A stretch of 64,000 nucleotides of DNA from Candidatus Phosphoribacter hodrii. GTDB lineage: Bacteria; Actinomycetota; Actinomycetes; Actinomycetales; Dermatophilaceae. The number at the start of each line of letters is the position of its first letter. The first letter of the stretch is position 1. The translations under genes and the position numbers were made by a program. Below are positions 40,179-48,566 of the stretch, in pieces. Below the pieces are notes generated by a model. It had not been told where the DNA came from, made no database searches, and was given only the letters and a program-made list of their open reading frames with translations. The stretch lies in the NCBI GenBank assembly GCA_016707175.1, contig JADJIB010000002.1:682001-746000 (forward strand). The letters run 5' to 3'.

Positions 40179-41156
40179 ATGAGCACCACCCCGTCCACTC
40201 CTGCTACACCCAGCATCGACCCCATCAGCAAGCCACCCGTCGGGCGTCCGGTCGGCCATGCCGGAGCACGGGTCACCGTGAGTGAACGATCGGCCTTCGC
40301 CGTCGATGGGTTCATCGCGGTGTTCGTCGCGCTGGTGCTGCTCGGCCTCCTGGCCCAGCGCATCATCGGGCTGGTGACGGCGAAGGTGGATGAACCGAGC
40401 CCCGGTGACGTGGCCTTCATCGTGACCATGGTCCTGGCGGCGGCGCTGGTGCTCAGCTCGGTGGTCGTCATCCAACCCGGACAGACCAAGGTCGTGCAGT
40501 TCTTCGGACGGTATGTCGGGACGGCGAGGCGCTCCGGGTTGTCGATGCTTCTGCCGCTGACGACCAAGCGCAGCGTCTCGGTGCGGGTCAACAACTTCGA
40601 GACCAATGTCCTGAAGGTCAACGACGCCGACGGCAACCCCGTCGAGATCGCGGCCATCATCGTCTGGCAGGTTGCCGACACGGCCAAGGCGGTCTTCGCC
40701 GTCGAGGCCTACAAGGACTTCGTCAAGGTTCAGGCGGAGGCGGCGCTGCGGCACGTGGCGACCACCCACCCCTACGACGACCCCGACGGCCACGGTGAGT
40801 CGCTGCGGGGCTCGACCGACGTCGTGTCCGGTGAATTGGCGACCGAAGTCGCCGAGCGGGTCCGGGTCGCGGGAGTCGAGATCCTCGAGGTGCGGATCAG
40901 CCATCTGGCCTACTCCCCCGAGATCGCGCAAGCCATGCTGCAGCGGCAGCAGGCTTCGGCGATCATCGCGGCCCGGTCGATGATCGTCGACGGTGCCGTG
41001 GGCATGGTCGAGATGGCGCTGGAACGACTGGAGACCAAGGACATCGTCGTCCTGGACGATGAGCGCAAGGCGGCCATGGTGTCCAACTTGCTCGTCGTCC
41101 TGTGCAGCGAGGCCAAGGCGTCGCCGGTCGTCAACGCCGGGTCGCTGTATCACTGA
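40179..41156 (+). CDS. SPFH/Band 7 domain membrane protein
   Basis: This 325-residue stomatin/prohibitin-like protein has two N-terminal hydrophobic segments (residues about 45-68 and 80-105, the second VAFIVTMVLAAALVLSSVVVI). The SPFH domain follows (QPGQTKVVQFFGRYVGTARRSGLSMLLPL...VRVNNFETNVLKVNDADGNPVEIAAIIVWQV), ending in a coiled-coil-like segment LERLETKDIVVLDDERKAAMVSNLLVVL. GGAGG lies eight bases before the ATG. It forms an operon with the ribbon-helix-helix gene 13 bases downstream. SPFH proteins form membrane microdomains; the partner here is unknown. Confidence 0.9.
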   Translation: MSTTPSTPATPSIDPISKPPVGRPVGHAGARVTVSERSAFAVDGFIAVFVALVLLGLLAQRIIGLVTAKVDEPSPGDVAFIVTMVLAAALVLSSVVVIQPGQTKVVQFFGRYVGTARRSGLSMLLPLTTKRSVSVRVNNFETNVLKVNDADGNPVEIAAIIVWQVADTAKAVFAVEAYKDFVKVQAEAALRHVATTHPYDDPDGHGESLRGSTDVVSGELATEVAERVRVAGVEILEVRISHLAYSPEIAQAMLQRQQASAIIAARSMIVDGAVGMVEMALERLETKDIVVLDDERKAAMVSNLLVVLCSEAKASPVVNAGSLYH

Positions 41157-41169
41157 GCCGCCGTTCACC

Positions 41170-41409
41170 ATGTCCGAATCCCCCAGCCCCGGCTCCGCCC
41201 GCCGGGCCAAACCGCAGCGGCACGCTGTGCTGCTGCGGTTGGACCCTGCCGTGCACGCCGCGCTGGCTCGGTGGGCCGACGACGAGTTGCGCAGCGTCAA
41301 CGCCCAGATCGAACTCCTGGTCCGCCGCGCACTGGACGAGCAGGGGCGTATGCCGCGCGAGGCCGGCCCGCTCCCCCGCCGCGGCCGTCCCACAACCGAC
41401 GGGCCGTGA
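41170..41409 (+). CDS. Small ribbon-helix-helix (Arc/HicB-type) DNA-binding protein
   Basis: The protein has 79 residues. The core RHAVLLRLDPAVHAALARWADDELRSVNAQIELLVRRALDEQG is a clear ribbon-helix-helix: a beta strand (VLLRL), helix, turn, helix. Arc-family proteins bind as dimers through the strand and often repress their own operon. The palindromes ahead of the upstream SPFH gene are candidate targets. The Pro/Arg-rich C-terminal tail is disordered-looking. The SPFH plus small RHH pairing recurs in actinobacteria, to my knowledge without a defined role. Confidence 0.85.
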   Translation: MSESPSPGSARRAKPQRHAVLLRLDPAVHAALARWADDELRSVNAQIELLVRRALDEQGRMPREAGPLPRRGRPTTDGP

Positions 41410-41415
41410 AACGCG

Positions 41416-41450
41416 ACGAAGGGCGCCCGCGGCTGTGGGGCGCCCTTCGT
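41416..41450. terminator. Bidirectional terminator
   Basis: ACGAAGGGCGCCC and GGGCGCCCTTCGT form a perfect 13-bp stem with a 9-base loop between the convergent RHH gene and the following membrane-protein gene. Confidence 0.8.
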
Positions 41451-41467
41451 GGTGGAGCGGACTCTCG

Positions 41468-42052
41468 TCAGACGAGAGCGGGCTCCTTGTGGGAAGCAGT
41501 CGTCGGGGCAACCCGAGCGGCGTGCCGGAGGCCGAGGAGCCCGAGGACGAGGAACATGAGCGCGCCAGCGAAGGCCGCGTAGGCGGCATACATGGCGATG
41601 ACGCCCATCGTTCCGAAGGCGTAGGCGTTGAGCAGGAGGCCGCGCAGGGTCGAACCCATGAAGAGCGACTCTCGCAGGTCGCCGAGCTTGGCGACGGCAG
41701 CCGGGTCGGCACCCGCAGTGGCCTTGAGCTTCTGGAACTCGCCCGAGACCTCGGAGTAGGTCTTGCCGCCCGAGGACTTGTTCATGTGAACGAGGATGTA
41801 GTGGTCGGCGTAGGCCTTGGCCTGCTCACCGGTCTCCATCGGCTGGCCGGCGAACTGGGTCAGGTAGGGCTTGATGAGCGGGTCTTCGATAGCACCGCCG
41901 GACGGCATCGTGATGTGCTGGTCGGCGAGCTGCGTGCGGACGTTCTCGGCGACGAAGTTGCTGGCCCAGGTGAGGAGGCCGCCTGCTGCGAGCAGGACGA
42001 CGGCCATGACCAGGCCGGTCCAGGAAATCAACTTGTCGAGCATGGTGCGCAT
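41468..42052 (-). CDS. Membrane protein of unknown function
   Basis: The protein has 194 residues. An N-terminal helix (WTGLVMAVVLLAAGGLLTWA) is followed by an extracytoplasmic region of about 95 residues (ENVRTQLADQHITMPSGG... TYSEVSGEFQKLKATAGAD). Two C-terminal helices follow (LLLNAYAFGTMGVIAMYAAYA and FAGALMFLVLGLLGL). Similar proteins occur widely in actinobacteria. I cannot assign a function. ATG at 42052 or 42043 are both possible. Confidence 0.75.
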   Translation of the reverse strand: MRTMLDKLISWTGLVMAVVLLAAGGLLTWASNFVAENVRTQLADQHITMPSGGAIEDPLIKPYLTQFAGQPMETGEQAKAYADHYILVHMNKSSGGKTYSEVSGEFQKLKATAGADPAAVAKLGDLRESLFMGSTLRGLLLNAYAFGTMGVIAMYAAYAAFAGALMFLVLGLLGLRHAARVAPTTASHKEPALV

Positions 42053-42204
42053 CTGGATCGTGTCCTTCTCGTTCCGGCGGGGCCGGAGTCGATTATTGGT
42101 TGACCCCTCAAGCGTCTCCCCATACTGGGCTTATTAGCAGAGGCCGATGGTCCCACGTCACTGAGTCTTGAATCACAGGACGCCCACAGAGTTGCCATGT
42201 CGCG

Positions 42205-42642
42205 CTAGGCAATCGCGCTCTCTTGACCCCTAATCTCGTCCATGCGCCAGATCGCCTGCGGCGTCGCGACTGCGAAGGCCAGCAGCGGCATACCCGCGTC
42301 TCGGCAGACCCTCGCCGCAGCCTCGTGCCACTCGCGGTCCGAGTCGACGGTCTGGCGTCGCCCGGGCCGGGCCACGATGACCACGAGGGCGCACCCATCG
42401 AGGGTGTCGGTCAGGCGCGTGAACGGTTCGAAGAGGGCAGCCTTGTTGCCGAAGGCCTGCTCGTCCAACTCGGTGATCACGCACGGCTGGGCCAGGTGGC
42501 CGGAGGGGTAGCAGACCAGGACGTAGATGGCCCCCGCCTCCCTGTCGGCGACGGTCGCCATGAGGTCGACGACATCGATGAAGATCGCGGGGTCGGTGAT
42601 GGGGTGTTCCGGCCAGTCGTCCGGGAGGTCTTGGAAGCTCAT
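42205..42642 (-). CDS. Hypothetical protein
   Basis: This 145-residue soluble protein begins MSFQDLPDDWPEHPITDPAIFIDVVDLMATVADREAGAIYVLVC and includes QPCVITELDE and WHEAAARVCRDAGMPLLAFAVATPQAIWRM. The alternating hydrophobic strands and the codon pattern look genuine. It resembles other Micrococcales hypotheticals of similar length; I do not know a function. It lies alone upstream of nothing obvious, on the same strand as nrdJ. Confidence 0.68.
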   Translation of the reverse strand: MSFQDLPDDWPEHPITDPAIFIDVVDLMATVADREAGAIYVLVCYPSGHLAQPCVITELDEQAFGNKAALFEPFTRLTDTLDGCALVVIVARPGRRQTVDSDREWHEAAARVCRDAGMPLLAFAVATPQAIWRMDEIRGQESAIA

Positions 42643-42724
42643 GCACCCACTGTGGCCGCGGCGGGCACCAGCCTGCAGAAGTTTTCCACAGCCTGCCCTC
42701 GCGGTCGATGGCGGTCCACACAGG

Positions 42725-42812
42725 ACAGCGGGTGGGGCCGGGCTTCCCCTCGGGCCCCACCCGCTGTGTCTATGCGTGGCGTCGGGCCCGGAGTCTTACG
42801 CCCGGGCCCGAC
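42725..42812 (-). terminator. Tandem hairpins downstream of nrdJ
   Basis: ACAGCGGGTGGGGCC/GGCCCCACCCGCTGT (15-bp stem, 42725-42767) and GTCGGGCCCG/CGGGCCCGAC (10-bp stem, 42781-42812) follow the nrdJ stop. Both are perfect; neither has a T-tract, common for actinobacterial terminators. Confidence 0.72.
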
Positions 42813-42847
42813 TCATTCAGTTGTGGTTCCGCTCCAACGGCTGGCGT

Positions 42848-45835
42848 TCAGCTGCAGCCGCTGGTGCTGCCGCAGCCTTCGCAGACGTAGCACGAGCCGG
42901 CCGGGCGCATCTTGGTCCCGCAGGTCATGCACATCGGCGCGTCGGCCGCCTTGCCCTGGAACTTGGTGAGCAGGTCTTGCGACGAGTGGATCTCGATGCC
43001 GACCTCCCGGGCCGAGGCCGCTCCGGCGCCGGAGATGACCTCGCCGGCGTGTTCGGCGGACTTGGCCGCGGCGACCGGTGCTGACGCGGAGGCCGCGGGA
43101 GCCACCGGTGCGGCAGCGCTCGAGGACTTCTCGGGAGCCACCGGCGAGTGCCGGACCATCGACTGTGCCGAGGCTTCGAGGTCATCCTCATAGTCGCCAT
43201 CGGAGGAGTCGGGGGCGGCATACGAGCCGGTCTCCAGGTGCCGAGCACGCTCGTCGGCGGTGTGGATGCCCATGAACGAGCGGGTCTCGAAGTCGAGGTA
43301 GTCCAGCGCGAGACGACGGAAGACGTAGTCCATGATCGACTGCGCCATCCGGATGTCCGGGTCGTCGGTCGGGCCGGCCGGCTCGAAGCGCAGGTTGGTG
43401 AACTTCTCGACGAAGGTCTCCAACGGCACGCCGTACTGCAGGCCGATCGACACGGCAATGGCGAACGAGTCCATCACCCCGGCCAGGGTCGACCCCTGCT
43501 TGCCGAGCTTGACGAACAACTCACCGAGACCGTCGTCGGGGTAGGACCCGGCCGTGAGGTAACCCTCGGCGCCACCGACGGAGAACGAGATGGTCTGGCT
43601 CGGGCGACGCTTGGGCAGGCGCTTGCGCACCGGGCGGTATTCCACCCGCTCGACAACCTTGACGACCGGCTCCGCCGCGCCTGCCGCACCGGCAGCCTTG
43701 GCCGCAGCCGCATCCTTGGCGGTCGACCCGCCGTCGGAGAGGGGCTGGCCGACCTTGCAGTTGTCGCGGTAGACCGCGAGCGCCTTGAGGCCGGACTTCC
43801 ACCCCTGCAGGTAGACGTCGGCGATCTCCTCGACCGTCGCCGTCTCAGGCAGGTTGACCGTCTTGGAGATGGCGCCGGAGAGGAACGGCTGGCACGCCGC
43901 CATCATCCGCACGTGACCCATCGGCGAGATCGCCCGGGCACCCATCGCGCAGTCGAAGATGTCGTAGTGCTCCGGCTTGAGGCCCGGGGCGTCGATGACG
44001 TGACCCTTGTCGGCGATGTATTCCACGATCGCCTCGATCGACTCCTGCTGGTAACCCAACTTCCGCAGGGCTCGCGGGATGGTGAGGTTGACGATCTGCA
44101 TCGACCCGCCACCGACGAGCTTCTTGAACTTGACCAGCGAGAAGTCCGGCTCGATGCCGGTCGTGTCGCAGTCCATCATGAAGCCGATGGTCCCGGTCGG
44201 CGCGAGCACGGAGGCCTGCGCGTTGCGGAAGCCGTTGCGCTCGCCCAGCTTGACGACCGCGTCCCATGCCTTGGTGGCCGCTTCGTGGATCTCACGGTCC
44301 ATCACGTCATAGGTGCGCACCGAGTCGTTGGCCGCCTGGTGCTTGCGCATGACGCGCTGGTGGGCCGCGGCGTTGCGGGCGTAACCGGCATACGGACCGA
44401 CCACTGCGGCGAGCTCGGCGGAACGCTTGTATGCCGCGCCGGTGAGCAAGCTGGTGATGCCCGCCGCGAGCGCGCGGCCACCGTCGGAGTCATAGCCGTG
44501 GCCGGTCGCCATGAGCAGCGCGCCGAGGTTGGCGTAGCCGATGCCCAGCTGCCGGTAGTCGCGCGTGGTGACCCCGATCGACTCGGTCGGGAAGTCGGCG
44601 AAGCAGATGGAGATGTCCATCGCCGTGATGACCAGCTCCGCGACCTTCTGGAAGGTCACCGCGTCGAAGGTGTCGTCGTCGCGCAGGAACTTGAGCAGGT
44701 TGAGCGAGGCCAGGTTGCACGAGGAGTTGTCCAGCGACATGTACTCCGAGCACGGGTTGGACGCGGTGATCCGGCCGGTCTCGGGGTTGGTGTGCCAGTC
44801 GTTGATCGTGTCGTCGTACTGGATGCCCGGGTCGGCGCACTCCCACGCGGCCTTGGCGATCTTGTCGAACAACTCGCGGGCGTCGACCTCACGGATGACC
44901 CGGTTGTCCATCCGCCCGCGCAGCCCGAAGGACGCGCCCTCCTCGACGGCGCGCATGAACTCGTCCGAGACCCGGACGGAGTTGTTGGCGTTCTGATACT
45001 GCACGGACACGATGTCCTTGCCGCCCAGGTCCATGTCGAAACCGGCGTCCCGCAGCGCGCGGATCTTGTCTTCTTCGCGCGCCTTGGTGTCGATGAACTC
45101 TTCGATGTCGGGGTGGTCGACGTCGAGGACGACCATCTTGGCCGCGCGGCGGGTCGCGCCACCGGACTTGATCGTCCCTGCGGACGCGTCGGCGCCGCGC
45201 ATGAAGGACACCGGGCCCGAGGCCGTGCCACCGGAGGAGAGCAGCTCACTGGAGGCGCGGATCCGGCTCAGGTTGAGCCCGGCACCGGACCCGCCCTGGA
45301 AGATCTTCCCCTCCTCCTTGTACCAATTGAGGATCGAGTCCATCGAGTCATCGACCGAGAGGATGAAGCACGCCGACACCTGCTGTGGCGAGGAGGTCCC
45401 GACGTTGAACCACACCGGGGAGTTGAACGAGAACACCTGGTGCAGCAGCGCATAGGTCAGCTCGTGCTCGAAGATCTCGGCGTCATCCTCGGTCGCGAAG
45501 TAGCCGTGCTCCTTACCGGCCTTGGCGTAGGTGAGGACGACGCGGTCGATGAGCTGGCGCAGCGACCATTCGCGCACCGGCGTCCCCTGCGCACCACGGA
45601 AGTACTTCGTCGTGACAATCGCACCGGCGTTGACCGACCAGAAGTCGGGGAACTCGACCCCGCGCTGCTCGAAGATCGTCTCGCCCGACTTCCAGTTGGT
45701 CTGGACGACGTCGCGCCGCTCCCAGGTCACCTCGTCGTAGGGGTGCACACCGGGGGTGGTGTAGATGCGCTCCACGGTGATGCCCTTGCCCCGGGGGCTC
45801 TTGCGGGCGGTCGACCGGTTCGCAGTTTCCGTCAT
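42848..45835 (-). CDS. nrdJ: Vitamin B12-dependent (class II) ribonucleotide reductase
   Basis: NrdJ reduces ribonucleotides to deoxyribonucleotides with adenosylcobalamin and needs no oxygen. The 995-residue protein has substrate-binding and active-site motifs NSPVWFNVGTSSPQQVSACFILSV, SNPCSEYMSLDNSSCNLASLN and the PTGTIGFMMDCDTTGIEPDFSLV loop. An Ala-rich linker leads to a C-terminal Cys cluster (CMTCGTKMRPAGSCYVCEGCGSTSGC), the redox/zinc tail. The ATG at 45835 follows GGAGG. It lies 115 bases after nrdR, so it is probably cotranscribed and under NrdR control. Confidence 0.95.
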   Translation of the reverse strand: MTETANRSTARKSPRGKGITVERIYTTPGVHPYDEVTWERRDVVQTNWKSGETIFEQRGVEFPDFWSVNAGAIVTTKYFRGAQGTPVREWSLRQLIDRVVLTYAKAGKEHGYFATEDDAEIFEHELTYALLHQVFSFNSPVWFNVGTSSPQQVSACFILSVDDSMDSILNWYKEEGKIFQGGSGAGLNLSRIRASSELLSSGGTASGPVSFMRGADASAGTIKSGGATRRAAKMVVLDVDHPDIEEFIDTKAREEDKIRALRDAGFDMDLGGKDIVSVQYQNANNSVRVSDEFMRAVEEGASFGLRGRMDNRVIREVDARELFDKIAKAAWECADPGIQYDDTINDWHTNPETGRITASNPCSEYMSLDNSSCNLASLNLLKFLRDDDTFDAVTFQKVAELVITAMDISICFADFPTESIGVTTRDYRQLGIGYANLGALLMATGHGYDSDGGRALAAGITSLLTGAAYKRSAELAAVVGPYAGYARNAAAHQRVMRKHQAANDSVRTYDVMDREIHEAATKAWDAVVKLGERNGFRNAQASVLAPTGTIGFMMDCDTTGIEPDFSLVKFKKLVGGGSMQIVNLTIPRALRKLGYQQESIEAIVEYIADKGHVIDAPGLKPEHYDIFDCAMGARAISPMGHVRMMAACQPFLSGAISKTVNLPETATVEEIADVYLQGWKSGLKALAVYRDNCKVGQPLSDGGSTAKDAAAAKAAGAAGAAEPVVKVVERVEYRPVRKRLPKRRPSQTISFSVGGAEGYLTAGSYPDDGLGELFVKLGKQGSTLAGVMDSFAIAVSIGLQYGVPLETFVEKFTNLRFEPAGPTDDPDIRMAQSIMDYVFRRLALDYLDFETRSFMGIHTADERARHLETGSYAAPDSSDGDYEDDLEASAQSMVRHSPVAPEKSSSAAAPVAPAASASAPVAAAKSAEHAGEVISGAGAASAREVGIEIHSSQDLLTKFQGKAADAPMCMTCGTKMRPAGSCYVCEGCGSTSGCS

Positions 45836-45950
45836 GACTGGGGTCCTCCCTGACCTTGCTGATGCGTCTGTCTCGTCGTCGTACGTCAAGTGCAGCACCG
45901 ACCACCGACAGCCCTCTCGATTCCTCGATCAGGCGCCGGCGCCGGGTCGT

Positions 45951-46523
45951 TCAGTGCGGTGGTGCTGGTGAATCCGCGGCCCCACCAGAGCCCGCCAGGG
46001 CGTCTTCGGTGGCGCGCGGCATACCTGAGGGGTATGCCGCCCCGCCGCCGAGGTGGGCCGGCTCGCGTCCGGTTGCCTCGCGCTCGGCGCGCAGCAGGGT
46101 GATCGCCGCCTCGAAGTCTTCGAGGCTCTCGAAGGCCCGATAGACGGAGGCGAAACGCAGGTAAGCGACCTCGTCGAGCTCGCGCAATGGCTCGAGCACG
46201 GCCAGGCCGACCTCGTGGGCATCGACCTCGGCGCTGCCGGTGGCCCGGACCGATTCCTCGACCCGCTGCGCGAGCCGGGCCAACTGGTCTTCGGTGACCG
46301 GACGGCCCTGGCAGGCCTTGCGGACGCCGACGAGGACCTTCTGGCGGCTGAACGGCTCGGTCGCTCCCGACCGCTTGACCACCGACAGGCTGGCGGTCTC
46401 GATCGTGGTGAAGCGTCGCCCGCACTCGGGGCACAGCCGGCGCCGCCTGATCGACGTGCCGTCGTCGGTCGTGCGCGAGTCGATGACGCGAGAGTCGCCA
46501 TGGCGACAGAACGGACAGTGCAT
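45951..46523 (-). CDS. nrdR: Transcriptional repressor NrdR
   Basis: NrdR senses nucleotides through its ATP-cone and represses ribonucleotide reductase genes. The start MHCPFCRHGDSRVIDSR and LCPECGRRFTTIET form the zinc ribbon (four Cys). The ATP-cone covers VVKRSGATEPFSRQKVLVGVRKACQGRPV to YLRFASVYRAFES. The family core ends near residue 155. The last 35 residues, GGGAAYPSGMPRATEDALAG and beyond, are an extra tail whose start is encoded by an octamer hairpin (46016-46040). Likely boxes for autoregulation lie upstream. Confidence 0.94.
   Translation of the reverse strand: MHCPFCRHGDSRVIDSRTTDDGTSIRRRRLCPECGRRFTTIETASLSVVKRSGATEPFSRQKVLVGVRKACQGRPVTEDQLARLAQRVEESVRATGSAEVDAHEVGLAVLEPLRELDEVAYLRFASVYRAFESLEDFEAAITLLRAEREATGREPAHLGGGAAYPSGMPRATEDALAGSGGAADSPAPPH
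46016..46040 (-). repeat. Octamer hairpin inside the 3' end of nrdR
   Basis: GCGGCATACC and GGTATGCCGC make a 10-bp stem with a 5-base loop, matching the loop size of the 35138 element. It encodes AAYPSGMPR at the beginning of the extra C-terminal tail of NrdR. Confidence 0.75.
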
Positions 46524-46589
46524 GTGCAGACCTCCCCCTCGACTCGTGCTGACCGTGCGCCTCAGGCGCTTGCCTACACACACCGCTCC

Positions 46590-46674
46590 TGTGGACAAAC
46601 CTGGGGATCCTCGTGGACGAGGCAGGTATGCCGTGTGGACAGTGTGTGGGTAACTCGCCCCAGCCTGTGGACTA
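46590..46674 (-). promoter_or_regulatory. DnaA-box-like cluster upstream of nrdR-nrdJ
   Basis: TGTGGACAA (46590-46598, the exact complement of TTGTCCACA, the high-GC actinobacterial DnaA box), TGTGGACAG (46634-46642) and TGTGGACTA (46666-46674) lie within 85 bases. DnaA control of nrd genes is known in other bacteria; here it is inferred from sequence. Confidence 0.6.
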
Positions 46675-46714
46675 CATGTGGATGAATCACACGGCTGTAA
46701 CTACTAGATGTAGG
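46671..46714 (-). promoter_or_regulatory. Tandem NrdR-box-like sites
   Basis: CTACATGTGG (46672-46681) and CTAGATGTAG (46704-46713) resemble half-palindromic NrdR boxes. They are offset by 32 bp, about three helical turns, the arrangement reported for NrdR box pairs. They lie about 150-190 bases before the nrdR start. Confidence 0.62.
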
Positions 46715-46820
46715 GGTAACTGTGACCTGTCGGCCCTACTCCTGTCAAGCGCTGGCGAGGTTTGGCACCGATCGGCGTGTCGGGACCGGCGTGTCACGGA
46801 TCAACCTCTGCTGAGCGGCG

Positions 46821-48566
46821 TCAACCCAACCGCATCGGCCGCTCGCATGAGGGTGGTGGCTGCTGTGAGAGCGGCGACCACGGCGGGCAGGGCGCTCGAC
46901 GACGGACCAGGTCGGTCGTGCCTGCCGCCACTGCCGCGAGGTTCCACTGGCTGGTCGAGCCCGCGGTGAGGTACTCCTCGTGGCCGTGGGCGACCCGTCC
47001 GACGGAGCCGTCGGGCAGATCCTGTTGCGCGACGCTCAGTTGGGTGGCTTCGCGCCACAAACCGGGGTCGGCGGCGAATCGGCTGGTGGCGGCGACGACA
47101 TCATCGAGGGCCTCCTCGACATAGAGCTGTCCCGGCGGCAACCGCAGTTGGGCGACGGTGTCCACGCCCATCCCCGGCGACCCGAACACCACGGCGGCAG
47201 CCACCGGCACGGTCGCATCGCGCAGCGCCAGGCCCGTGACGAGCGAGCCGTAGGAGTGGCCCCAGAGGACCAGCCGCGGCGGCTCCTGCGGATGGGCAGC
47301 CCGGCCCGCAGCATCAAGCCCGGCGAGGAGGCTGCCCAGAGCCGGAGACCCAGCCGTGGCCGGGCCCCAACCGGCGACCGACCGCCCGGGCACGACGACC
47401 TCGAGAACGGTCGGAGCGGCATACCCGAGCCAGGTGACCCCGACGACCGGGCGGCCGTCTCCGTGGGCCCGAGACAACCGATCGGCGAGGTCGGCCGCGG
47501 CCTCGACCCCGCGGGAGTAGCTCGCCAGGTCACCGGCCACATCTGCCTGGAAGCCGGGGACGAAGACGGCGACGTGACCGGCACCATCGAGATCGCCGGA
47601 CGTGACCGCCGCAGTGAGGGTGCCCCCGGTGGCGTCCAGGCTCAGCAGTTGGCGGCGCCTCCCGTCGTCGGTGGCCAAGACCTCCTTGATCGCCCGCAAC
47701 CCGTCGAGGGCGGCGATGAGCTCGATGACGCGACGCGATCGCAACTGGGGACGCAGGACATCCCGCCACGGTTGGTCGGCATCGGTCGGCTCGTCCCGGC
47801 GCGCGGCCAACTCAGCCATCAGCCGTTGGGCAGCGCTCTCCAGCACCAACCGGTTGGCGCGATCGCGAGCCCAGGCGGGGAGCCCGTCCCGAGGCCCCAC
47901 CCACTCGGGATGGCTGCGGATCACCTCGTCGCGCTCGATGTCGCTCAACCCGGCGAACCACGCACTGGCCGCGATCGGCCCATCCGGAGGTGGGGAGATC
48001 GAGGTCGGGGACGCCTGCGACCACCATGGCGACCACGGTGCCGACGACGAGTGGGGGGCCATGGACTGCGCCGGGGGCGAAACGGCATACCTGCCGGAAG
48101 CGGCCGTGAGCCGGGCCCGCAGCGTGAACAAGGCCGCTCCGTAGTCCGCTCTGGCGCGCTCGGCCAGGCGCGCGACAACCACTGCAGTGTCCGGCGACCC
48201 AGGGAGCGCCGAGCCGGTGCTTGCCAGGGCGCCGGAGTCCAGCAGGTGGGTTCCCCCGGCGCGGGCGGCTCGCTCGGCTTGATCGAGGGTGCGTTGAGCG
48301 TCGGCCACCTGCTCGCCCGCGGCCCGAATCGCCGCGGCGCACCGATCGAGCCCGTCCGCCACCGTGCGCGCGGTGACCATGAGCTCGGTATGCCGCCCTC
48401 CCGCAGCGCTGCTCGCCGGTCCCGTCCAGGTGTCACCGGGGCCGGAAGTCGCCCGGGCCGACGCCGCCGCACGAAGTCTCGCGGCATGCCCGCCCACGCG
48501 CGTCGCGAGGTGGCCCAGCGCGTCGGGTCGGGCGCGACGGACATCGCCGATGGTCGGCGCCGTCAT
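46821..48566 (-). CDS. DUF1023 alpha/beta-hydrolase with WXG-like N-terminus
   Basis: The protein has 581 residues. The first 110 are helical with a W-x-G turn (DTWTGPASSAAGG) and TVADGLDRCAAAIRAAGEQVADAQ, like WXG100/type VII secretion substrates. The C-terminal 300 residues are a DUF1023 hydrolase: GHVAVFVPGFQADVAGDLASYSRG, nucleophile RLVLWGHSYGSLVTGLAL, catalytic His in GHEEYLT. It is coupled (ATGA overlap) to a small upstream gene. Secretion by a type VII-like system is inference; no secretion genes are in the window. Confidence 0.82.
   Translation of the reverse strand: MTAPTIGDVRRARPDALGHLATRVGGHAARLRAAASARATSGPGDTWTGPASSAAGGRHTELMVTARTVADGLDRCAAAIRAAGEQVADAQRTLDQAERAARAGGTHLLDSGALASTGSALPGSPDTAVVVARLAERARADYGAALFTLRARLTAASGRYAVSPPAQSMAPHSSSAPWSPWWSQASPTSISPPPDGPIAASAWFAGLSDIERDEVIRSHPEWVGPRDGLPAWARDRANRLVLESAAQRLMAELAARRDEPTDADQPWRDVLRPQLRSRRVIELIAALDGLRAIKEVLATDDGRRRQLLSLDATGGTLTAAVTSGDLDGAGHVAVFVPGFQADVAGDLASYSRGVEAAADLADRLSRAHGDGRPVVGVTWLGYAAPTVLEVVVPGRSVAGWGPATAGSPALGSLLAGLDAAGRAAHPQEPPRLVLWGHSYGSLVTGLALRDATVPVAAAVVFGSPGMGVDTVAQLRLPPGQLYVEEALDDVVAATSRFAADPGLWREATQLSVAQQDLPDGSVGRVAHGHEEYLTAGSTSQWNLAAVAAGTTDLVRRRAPCPPWSPLSQQPPPSCERPMRLG

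Noticed and set aside
43148..45853. A 901-codon open frame opposite nrdJ
   Set aside because: It is antisense to a highly conserved gene, is rich in Arg, Val, Gly and Asp, and has no domain signature.
17948..46040. The repeated hairpins as parts of a CRISPR array
   Set aside because: The copies are kilobases apart, lack regular spacers and no cas genes are present.
46590..46674. A replication origin, from the DnaA-like boxes
   Set aside because: There are only three sites, no AT-rich unwinding region, and no dnaA, dnaN or gyrB nearby.
45836..46820. A cobalamin riboswitch upstream of the B12-dependent reductase
   Set aside because: No B12-box-like core was seen in the nrdJ or nrdR leaders.
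46524..46820. tRNA or other structured RNA genes in the gaps
   Set aside because: I saw no cloverleaf, CCA end or T-loop in this or the other gaps; only operators, riboswitches and terminators.
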